A stretch of 5,728 nt of DNA from Bacteroidota bacterium (GTDB lineage Bacteria > Bacteroidota > Bacteroidia > Bacteroidales > Prolixibacteraceae). Both the position numbers and the translations under genes were made by a program. Each line of letters starts with the position of its first letter. Within the stretch, counting starts at the first letter, position 1. Where the stretch lies: contig JABMPI010000613.1 of NCBI GenBank assembly GCA_013203755.1, positions 1-5,728 of the forward strand. Direction: 5' to 3'. This document shows, in pieces, positions 1 through 5,728 of this stretch. The notes under the pieces are model-generated. The model was not told where the DNA came from. It searched no databases and saw only the letters and a list, made by a program, of their open reading frames with translations.

Positions 1-2822
1 ACCAGCTTTGAAAGTATTGAAACACTTCGGTTCATTATATTTAAATAATTTTCTTTTTGTGTTTCCTGAAGTTTTTCTTTGCTGTAAATAAGTTTCTGAA
101 GCGGTCCGGAAATTAAAGTTAGAGGTGTTCTGAATTCGTGTGAGATATTTGTGAAAAACTGTAATTTAAACTGGTCAATCTCAACCTGACGTTTATGTTC
201 TTCTTTTTCTTTAGCTAATTCGCGCTTAATACGAATTCTTGCTTTCATTTGCTCTCTTATAAAATATACAATGGTTAGTATTACCAAAACATATAATAGT
301 ATGGCGAGGTTAGTTTTTGCCAGGGGTGGTGAAATCTCGAATTCAATTGTTTTTTCATTGTCGCCCCATTCTCCATTAATATTCGATGCTTTTATCCTGA
401 ATTTGTATTTGCCTCTTTTTAGTCCTGTATAGATAACCATTCTGTTGTTGTACGGGGCATAATTCCAGTCTTTATCTGCTCCTTCCAGTTTGTATGCAAA
501 TTCAATTTTTTCCGGGTAAACGTATTCAATGGCCGTAAAATCGAAGTTTATCACATTTTCGTTGTGTTTTAGTTCAATTTTCGGAGAAAGATTCAACGAT
601 TTATTAAAAAGTACCCTGTCACCCACTTCTACTCCGGGATAAATATTTTGACTGTTAATTTTAATTCCTGTAAAATAAACTTTTGGGAACTCATTTTTCT
701 TAATAATTTTCTCAGGATTAAAAACACTGACACCTGAATTACCGCCAAACATTAATTCGTTCCTTGAATTCCGAATGCACGATGACAAATTAAAAATATC
801 TCCTTGTAGCCCGTCTTTTTTATAATAATTCCTGAATTTGTTATCCTCCGGATTAAAACTGGACAATCCGTTTTGTGTGCTAATCCAAATAGTTCCAGAA
901 TTGTCCTCCTGAATGCCTTTGATTACATTATCAGCTAAACCATTGGTTTTATAAAAGGATTGAAATTCTCCGGTCTGTTTATTAAATAAATTTAAACCTT
1001 CCTGAGTTCCTACCCATAATCTTCCTTTCGAATCTTCAAAAATTGTATTTACAAGGTCGTTGCTAATACTATTTTTATCATCTGGATTATGTGTACGATG
1101 AATAAATTGGGCATTTTGTAAATTGGCATTTTCTTTTAATACTAATTGGTCTAAACCGCCGCCCCACGAACAAATCCATAAATTTTGATCATCATCTTCA
1201 TAAACTGCACGGATAAAATTGAAACTAAGCGAAGTTTCAACTTGCGGATTATTTTTAAAATGATAAAATTTATTTTCGTTCCAGTGGTATTTATCTAACC
1301 CATCGTATGTAGCAATCCAAATTCCCGATTCATCTTTTGCCGGAAAAATAAACCAAATATTGGCATCAGAAATACTATTTGGATTCTGAGAATCATGCTT
1401 GAAACTTTCAAACTGATCAGTTTTTGGGTTGTACATATTCAGTCCTTTTGTTGTCCCAATCCAAAGTTGTCCACGGTGGTCGAAACAGGTAGATTCAACA
1501 ATATCGCTGCACAACGAAGCAGAATTATTCGGATCGTGGTAAAATGCCTCAAAACTTGCAGTTGTAGGATCATACTTGTTCAATCCACCACCAAAAGTGC
1601 CGAACCAAAACTTTCCATCCGGGCTTTCCGAAATTGCTTTTATTACATTGTTTGATAAACTATTAGAATTATTTGGAATGTGCTGGAGATGTGTAAAAAT
1701 CTGTGTTCCGGGATTTACACGGTCGATACCTGTCTCTCTTGCAGCAATCCACAGAAGTCCATCATCGGTAGAATTCACTGAAAACAGATAGTTTCTACTA
1801 ATTGATTGATCATTGTAAACATCGTGTTGATATTTTTTGAAAGTTTCTTCTCGAGGATTAAAAAGAAAAAGTCCTCCTCCAAATGTTCCAATCCAAATTT
1901 GTCCATTTCCATCTTCAACAATGGAATAAATTTTTTCTTCCGAAAACCAATTTTCAGCATCTCTTTTGGGGAGATAATGTTTAAAAGTAAATTCCGACTG
2001 TTTTGTATCAATAATAGTAAAACCATTGTCACTTCCAACCAAAATATTACCCTGATTATCTTCTGCAATAGTGAAAATTACTGATTCTTCAAATTTGGAG
2101 TTGTCAGGTCTTTTTGAAGAAATATGCTGGAATTTTAATGTGCCGGAATTTTTATCTTCTGCAGACAATAAACTTAGTCCGCCCCCTTCAGTACCAATCC
2201 ATAAATTATCGTTACTATCAGAAAACAGGCAAAATATTCGGTTATTACTTAGTGCTGATGAATCTGTGTATTCAGAATAGAATCGTTGAAATGAGGGTTG
2301 TTCGTTTTCCCAACTGGTTAATTTATTTAGTCCGTAAAAAGTTCCAACCCAAAGACTTCCATTTTTATCTTCTGTAATTGCAGAAATGGTATTATTAGAA
2401 AGACTGCCTGGATTATCAGCTTCACTTAAAAAATAAACCATCGATTCATCTTCAGGATTAAAAAGATTAAGTCCTCTATCGGTTCCAATCCAAATCAGCC
2501 CGTTTTTGTCTTCAAAAAGCGATTTTATTACTCCGTTACTTAAAGCATTTTTTTGTTTATCCCCGTAATAATATGTTTTAATTTGAAATCCGTCATATTT
2601 GTTCAGACCTGCGTCAGTACCAAACCACATAAATCCTTGTCGGTCTTTTAAAATTGTACTGGTAACATTCGAGCTTAATCCCTGTTCGACTGTTAAATGT
2701 TTAAATTTTAACTCAGTCTCAGCTTTTCCCCAAAATGGTTTCTGACCAAACGAATTAATTTGGAATAAAAAGCAAATTGGGAGTATTAATAATAGAAAGC
2801 GATTTGCAAAATTTAAATTCAT
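1..2822 (-). CDS. Hybrid two-component system sensor (HTCS), N-terminal 940 residues; C-terminus cut by window edge
   Basis: Inner-membrane glycan sensor of the Bacteroidota HTCS family, which joins a periplasmic sensor to kinase, receiver and AraC-type DNA-binding domains in one chain. Residues 1-27 look like a signal peptide (hydrophobic 9-22, then NSFGQ). Fourteen Reg_prop blades follow, with the W of the recurring (I/L)W(I/V)GT..GL..(Y/F)(D/N)P motif at residues 66, 111, 158, 208, 310, 358, 406, 454, 502, 549, 603 and 646. Blades 5 (L261) and 14 (M691) lack that W. The mean period is about 48 residues, which fits two seven-bladed propellers. A Y_Y_Y domain spans about 755-832 (FAYKLEGADKDW, YKFRIKASN) and a single transmembrane helix about 839-855. 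A charged, probably coiled linker leads to the HisKA H-box NISHEFRTPLTLI with phospho-acceptor H895. The HATPase, receiver and AraC domains should lie beyond position 1; that is inferred from the family. The frame is intact. An in-frame ATG eight codons upstream (2846) is the alternative start; the first in-frame stop lies just above it. The family call is firm, the ligand unknown. Confidence 0.95.
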   Translation of the reverse strand, partial: MNLNFANRFLLLILPICFLFQINSFGQKPFWGKAETELKFKHLTVEQGLSSNVTSTILKDRQGFMWFGTDAGLNKYDGFQIKTYYYGDKQKNALSNGVIKSLFEDKNGLIWIGTDRGLNLFNPEDESMVYFLSEADNPGSLSNNTISAITEDKNGSLWVGTFYGLNKLTSWENEQPSFQRFYSEYTDSSALSNNRIFCLFSDSNDNLWIGTEGGGLSLLSAEDKNSGTLKFQHISSKRPDNSKFEESVIFTIAEDNQGNILVGSDNGFTIIDTKQSEFTFKHYLPKRDAENWFSEEKIYSIVEDGNGQIWIGTFGGGLFLFNPREETFKKYQHDVYNDQSISRNYLFSVNSTDDGLLWIAARETGIDRVNPGTQIFTHLQHIPNNSNSLSNNVIKAISESPDGKFWFGTFGGGLNKYDPTTASFEAFYHDPNNSASLCSDIVESTCFDHRGQLWIGTTKGLNMYNPKTDQFESFKHDSQNPNSISDANIWFIFPAKDESGIWIATYDGLDKYHWNENKFYHFKNNPQVETSLSFNFIRAVYEDDDQNLWICSWGGGLDQLVLKENANLQNAQFIHRTHNPDDKNSISNDLVNTIFEDSKGRLWVGTQEGLNLFNKQTGEFQSFYKTNGLADNVIKGIQEDNSGTIWISTQNGLSSFNPEDNKFRNYYKKDGLQGDIFNLSSCIRNSRNELMFGGNSGVSVFNPEKIIKKNEFPKVYFTGIKINSQNIYPGVEVGDRVLFNKSLNLSPKIELKHNENVINFDFTAIEYVYPEKIEFAYKLEGADKDWNYAPYNNRMVIYTGLKRGKYKFRIKASNINGEWGDNEKTIEFEISPPLAKTNLAILLYVLVILTIVYFIREQMKARIRIKRELAKEKEEHKRQVEIDQFKLQFFTNISHEFRTPLTLISGPLQKLIYSKEKLQETQKENYLNIMNRSVSILSKL

Positions 2823-2880
2823 AAAAATATGGCTTTTTTGACTCATTGATACTGAATATAAATTAAACACTTTTTAACTT

Positions 2881-2905
2881 CATTTAGATTGACTTAACCT
2901 AAATG
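2881..2905. repeat. Inverted repeat CATTTAG-N11-CTAAATG
   Basis: Perfect 7-base arms (2881-2887 and 2899-2905) are separated by 11 bases. The repeat lies 59 bases upstream of the chosen sensor start and overlaps its candidate -7 box. It could be a dimer operator or a weak hairpin in the 5' leader of the sensor mRNA. The arms are AT-rich and there is no U-tract, so a terminator is unlikely. Confidence 0.45.
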
Positions 2906-2930
2906 TAAGAAAATTACCCCACTTTGGAAA
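2900..2930 (-). promoter_or_regulatory. Candidate sigma-ABfr-type promoter for the HTCS gene
   Basis: On the minus strand, TTTC (2930-2927), a 19-base spacer and TACATTTA (2907-2900) approximate the Bacteroidota primary promoter TTTG-N19-21-TAnnTTTG, with one mismatch in each element. Transcription would start near 2893, giving a leader of about 70 bases to the ATG at 2822 or about 47 to the one at 2846. The -7 box overlaps the inverted repeat at 2881-2905, so a protein bound there could block initiation. In AT-rich DNA such a match can arise by chance. Confidence 0.25.
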
Positions 2931-2997
2931 GAAATGTGCATTTTCCCGTTGGATTTGCCCCCTTACTGAAAGATATCTGTACCCTGTAGATTTTTAC

Positions 2998-3013
2998 TTC
3001 AAAGTACTTTTAA
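2998..3013. repeat. Near-perfect 16-bp palindrome centred on AAAGTACTTT
   Basis: The core AAAGTACTTT (3001-3010) is a perfect 10-base palindrome. Extended to 16 bases it matches in 7 of 8 arm positions. It lies about 50 bases before the SusC start and contains the best -7-like sequence on that strand (TACTTTTA, 3005-3012). It could be an operator; function is not shown by sequence alone. Confidence 0.4.
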
Positions 3014-3062
3014 CCATCGAAAATTTAGTTGAAATCTAACACGTTTTAAAAATCATTAATTT

Positions 3063-5728
3063 ATGAGAAACTACAAAAAAGACAAATTTCATTTTGGAAG
3101 AATTTTCTCAGGTAGTTTGGGAATTTTTCTTTCGATGCTGTGTCTGGTAATTTTCCAGACAACCGGATTTGCACAAACAAAAACAGTTGAGGGTACTGTT
3201 ACTGCTGATTCAGGAGAGTCACTGCCTGGTGTTTCTATTGTTATTAAAGGAACAACACAAGGTACAATTACTGATGTTGACGGTAATTTTCAATTAACGT
3301 TGGGAGAAGACAATGTTCTTGTCTTTTCATTCATTGGTTTTGAATTACAGGAAGTTCCGGCTGCAGGGCAAACAACTATTAATGTTGTAATGCAACAGGA
3401 AACTAAATCAATTGAAGAAGTTGTTGTTACTGGTTATTCAACCCAATCAAAAGCAACTGTTACCACTTCAATTATAACAGTTGATGCTGAACCACTGCAA
3501 AACATACCTGCTGGGGGTAACGCTGTGAACGCCCTTATTGGAAAGGTATCTGGTGTTACGGTCATCCAAAGTGATGGACGTTCAGGTTCTGCACCGGGTA
3601 TACAGATCCGGGGTGGTACAACTCCAGGTTTTGGTGGCGATACTCCATTGTATATTGTTGACGGCTTTGTTCAAACGGACATTGGCGCTATTGACATGAA
3701 CGATGTGGAAGAGTTTACCATTCTAAAAGATGCGGCTGCCACTGCAATTTATGGTGCAGAGGCAGCAAATGGCGTAATCATTGTTAAAACAAGGCATGGG
3801 AAAAAAGGTAAATTTAATGTTCAATTCAAGTATGCTCGCGAACATCAGAGTATCGAACGTTACAAGCTTGACGTATTACCACCCGAAGAAGAAGTATATT
3901 ATGCCAGGATGAGTTTTCTTAATTATGAAGATCCGCTTGGCTATCAGTTTATCAGCGGAAGATCTCAGTGGTGGTCAGCAGTTCAGCCATATCACTCGGA
4001 TCAGCCGGGTTATGTTGAAAACAATGCTTCATTGCTTCATTGGGCAGATGATGTACTTCAGTACAACGGAGGTGTTTTACCCGACGGATATCATCAAACA
4101 GTTGACCCTGTTACCGGACGTCAACTTGCTTTCCAAGTCCACGACTGGCAGGATGCAACTTTTACCGATGGTAGTGCCGATAGTTATTTTTTAAATATTG
4201 GTGGTGGTACCGACAAAGCTACATATAGTGTGTCAATGAGTTATTATGATGTAAAAGGTATTGGTGTATTTAATGACTATAAAAGGTATTATTTAAATGC
4301 AAATACCGAAATACAGTTATCTGATAAAGTTAAATCAGGGATAAGCTTTAATTACGGCATTGAAGATGAAAACCGCGGAGAAGGAAACCAGTGGTATCAA
4401 AGGAGCGGATTTCAATCTGTAACAACCAGATTATGGAATGAAGATGGAACGCCTGCCCCTAACTTCAAAAACAGCGGGAAATATAATCCTGAATATTACG
4501 AAAATAACCTCATGAGGGAAAGGATTAACACAGATGTTAAGCTGAGTGCTTTCCTGGAATGGGAAATCATTGATGGACTGAAATTTAAACCTTCCATTAA
4601 ACTTAGGCAAGATGGATCGAGCTATGCCTCAATTATATATGAAAACCAGATTAATGGTTCAAAACGTAACCAACAGGGCTGGCAAACTGCAGGGTTAAGC
4701 ACACAATTTGATGCACTTTTAACCTATAGAAAAACATTTAAAGATGTTCATAACCTGAGTGCATTGGCAGGTACTTCGTTCAGGAATGGATATGCTTACG
4801 CAGTAAACGGAACTGCTTTTGGGGCATCAACTGATTTAATTCCTGTAATTATTTCAAGCCTTCCAAATGAAAACACAGTGATTAGCACTTCATATTCAAA
4901 AACAGCTATTCAAAGTTGGTTCGGGCAGGTTTCTTACGATTATCAAAAACGTTATCTGTTGAATGCCACATTGAGATATGACGGGCATTACAAATTTACG
5001 GATGATAATAAATGGGGGCTTTTCCCTGGTATTTCTGCCGGATGGAATTTACACGAAGAAGGATTCTGGGGCGGATTAGGTATTGGCTGGCTTAAAAAAG
5101 CCAAATTAAAAGCTTCATATGGTGAAGCAGGAAAATCAGCAGGCTTGAGTATTAACGATACCCAAGGTGCTTACTCAACAGTGAGTTACGCGAATTTGGG
5201 TGGTGTACTTCAGTCAAACTTACAAAACACCTCGCTGGTATGGGAAACTACCAGGGAGTGGGTTGCTGGTTTGGACATGACTTTCTTTGAAGGAAACAAG
5301 ATGGATGCCTCAATCCAGTATTACGACAAATCGGCAATCGACAGGTTGTTCTCTGAGCCTATCCCTTCATTTACCGGATTTAGTGGAATCAGGACTAATA
5401 TTGGATCTTTTGCAAGTAAGGGACTTGAATTCCAGATAGATGCCAATATTATTAATACAAGCAAAATATCATGGAATGTAAACGCATTTTTTGATTATAT
5501 GACCGATCAAAAAACTGTTAAACTTCCATTTAACGGGGCAGAAAATAACCGAATTAGCGGGACAAACATTACCAACCCTAATGACCCAACTGGCGATCCT
5601 ATCCTTGTGGGCGGTTATGCTGAAGGAGAACGTTGGGGTGGTATTTATGGTTATGTGGTAGAAAAACTGCTCCAGAACTGGGACGAAGCCGATGAATATA
5701 ACAATCGTGTATACGATGAGGTATCAGG
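3063..5728 (+). CDS. SusC-like TonB-dependent outer-membrane receptor, N-terminal 888 residues; C-terminus cut by window edge
   Basis: Outer-membrane, TonB-energised importer of the SusC/RagA family, which works with a SusD-type surface lipoprotein to take up oligosaccharides. Residues 1-37 are a signal peptide (basic start MRNYKKDK, hydrophobic 19-31, cleavage probably after GFA with Q38 next). A carboxypeptidase-regulatory-like beta-sandwich spans about 42-111 (GTV, LPGVSIVIKGT, TDVDGNFQL, FSFIGFE). A TonB-box-like stretch, EEVVVTGY, sits at 118-125. The plug spans about 126-245, with IRGG at 182-185, LYIVDG at 196-201 and the family signature LKDAAATAIYGAEAANGVII at 221-240. The rest is beta-barrel with alternating aromatic strands. 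The late GERWGGIYGY motif near the right edge suggests that roughly 150-250 residues are missing. There is no N-terminal STN (secretin/TonB short N-terminal) domain, so control by an anti-sigma/ECF pair is not expected; the divergent HTCS is the likely regulator. The start is the first possible ATG, because an in-frame TAA lies three bases upstream of it. No Shine-Dalgarno is seen, as usual in this phylum. Substrate cannot be predicted. Confidence 0.96.
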   Translation, partial: MRNYKKDKFHFGRIFSGSLGIFLSMLCLVIFQTTGFAQTKTVEGTVTADSGESLPGVSIVIKGTTQGTITDVDGNFQLTLGEDNVLVFSFIGFELQEVPAAGQTTINVVMQQETKSIEEVVVTGYSTQSKATVTTSIITVDAEPLQNIPAGGNAVNALIGKVSGVTVIQSDGRSGSAPGIQIRGGTTPGFGGDTPLYIVDGFVQTDIGAIDMNDVEEFTILKDAAATAIYGAEAANGVIIVKTRHGKKGKFNVQFKYAREHQSIERYKLDVLPPEEEVYYARMSFLNYEDPLGYQFISGRSQWWSAVQPYHSDQPGYVENNASLLHWADDVLQYNGGVLPDGYHQTVDPVTGRQLAFQVHDWQDATFTDGSADSYFLNIGGGTDKATYSVSMSYYDVKGIGVFNDYKRYYLNANTEIQLSDKVKSGISFNYGIEDENRGEGNQWYQRSGFQSVTTRLWNEDGTPAPNFKNSGKYNPEYYENNLMRERINTDVKLSAFLEWEIIDGLKFKPSIKLRQDGSSYASIIYENQINGSKRNQQGWQTAGLSTQFDALLTYRKTFKDVHNLSALAGTSFRNGYAYAVNGTAFGASTDLIPVIISSLPNENTVISTSYSKTAIQSWFGQVSYDYQKRYLLNATLRYDGHYKFTDDNKWGLFPGISAGWNLHEEGFWGGLGIGWLKKAKLKASYGEAGKSAGLSINDTQGAYSTVSYANLGGVLQSNLQNTSLVWETTREWVAGLDMTFFEGNKMDASIQYYDKSAIDRLFSEPIPSFTGFSGIRTNIGSFASKGLEFQIDANIINTSKISWNVNAFFDYMTDQKTVKLPFNGAENNRISGTNITNPNDPTGDPILVGGYAEGERWGGIYGYVVEKLLQNWDEADEYNNRVYDEVS

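Larger units (their letters stand above)
2823..3062. promoter_or_regulatory. Divergent HTCS/susC intergenic control region
   Basis: These 240 bases separate the starts of the sensor and the SusC gene and must hold the promoters of both, as the genes diverge. I see no reading frame worth calling and no RNA gene. The region holds an inverted repeat near the sensor side, a near-palindrome about 50 bases before the SusC start, and a TTAG-N7-CTAA inverted repeat nearer that start. On the SusC side no good match to the Bacteroidota promoter (TTTG at -33, TAnnTTTG at -7) was found. The closest -7 is TACTTTTA at 3005-3012, without a convincing -33 element. A promoter lacking a good -33 would fit a gene needing an activator, but that is inference. 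Confidence 0.6.

Noticed and set aside
1395..2377. Several open frames of 69-97 codons on both strands in this stretch
   Set aside because: All lie inside the intact sensor gene in other frames (that gene reads through on the minus strand), have no recognisable domain and show low-complexity or basic composition typical of shadow frames.
713..2631. The periodic repeats of about 144 bases as a DNA repeat array
   Set aside because: Periodicity is at the protein level (propeller blades of about 48 residues); the DNA of the units is too diverged to be a tandem repeat or CRISPR.
2763..2822. Cysteine at residue 17 of the sensor as a possible lipobox
   Set aside because: The preceding residues are L-P-I, which do not fit the lipobox, and the hydrophobic stretch continues past the cysteine; it reads as an ordinary signal peptide.
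2954..2994. TTTG (2954-2957) with TAGATTTT (2987-2994) as a susC promoter
   Set aside because: The spacer is 29 bases, against the usual 19-21, and the -7 element is itself imperfect.
3925..4194. An 89-codon plus-strand open frame
   Set aside because: It overlaps the SusC frame, which is continuous and has clear family motifs on both sides; this frame has no recognisable features.

Overview
The window looks like a chromosomal piece of a Bacteroidota genome, AT-rich and with no Shine-Dalgarno-like sequence at either start. The protein families (a 14-blade hybrid two-component sensor and a SusC-type TonB-dependent receptor) are hallmarks of that phylum. The order cannot be fixed from sequence alone; a free-living or marine relative of Bacteroidales/Marinilabiliales is a guess.

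There are two large genes, divergently transcribed and both cut by the window edges. Positions 2822 down to 1 (minus strand) encode the N-terminal 940 residues of a hybrid two-component system (HTCS) sensor. It has a signal peptide, fourteen Reg_prop propeller blades, a Y_Y_Y domain, one transmembrane helix and the start of the histidine kinase with the phospho-accepting H-box. Positions 2823-3062 form a 240-bp intergenic region holding a perfect 7-bp-arm inverted repeat, a near-palindrome around AAAGTACTTT and a weak candidate promoter for the sensor. Positions 3063-5728 (plus strand) encode the first 888 residues of a SusC-like outer-membrane transporter, with a signal peptide, carboxypeptidase-regulatory-like domain, TonB-box region, plug and most of the barrel.

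A divergent HTCS/susC pair is the classical start of a polysaccharide utilisation locus (PUL). The expected logic, from family knowledge, is that the periplasmic propellers sense a glycan fragment. The cytoplasmic kinase/receiver/AraC module, which lies beyond the left edge, then activates the susC-susD operon; SusC imports the oligosaccharide with a SusD lipoprotein that would lie beyond the right edge. The glycan cannot be told from what is visible.

Both reading frames translate without frameshift or internal stop across the whole window. I see no RNA gene, mobile element, CRISPR array or clear new system. The less ordinary points are the intergenic palindromes, the degenerate fifth and fourteenth blades of the sensor, and an unresolved choice of sensor start.
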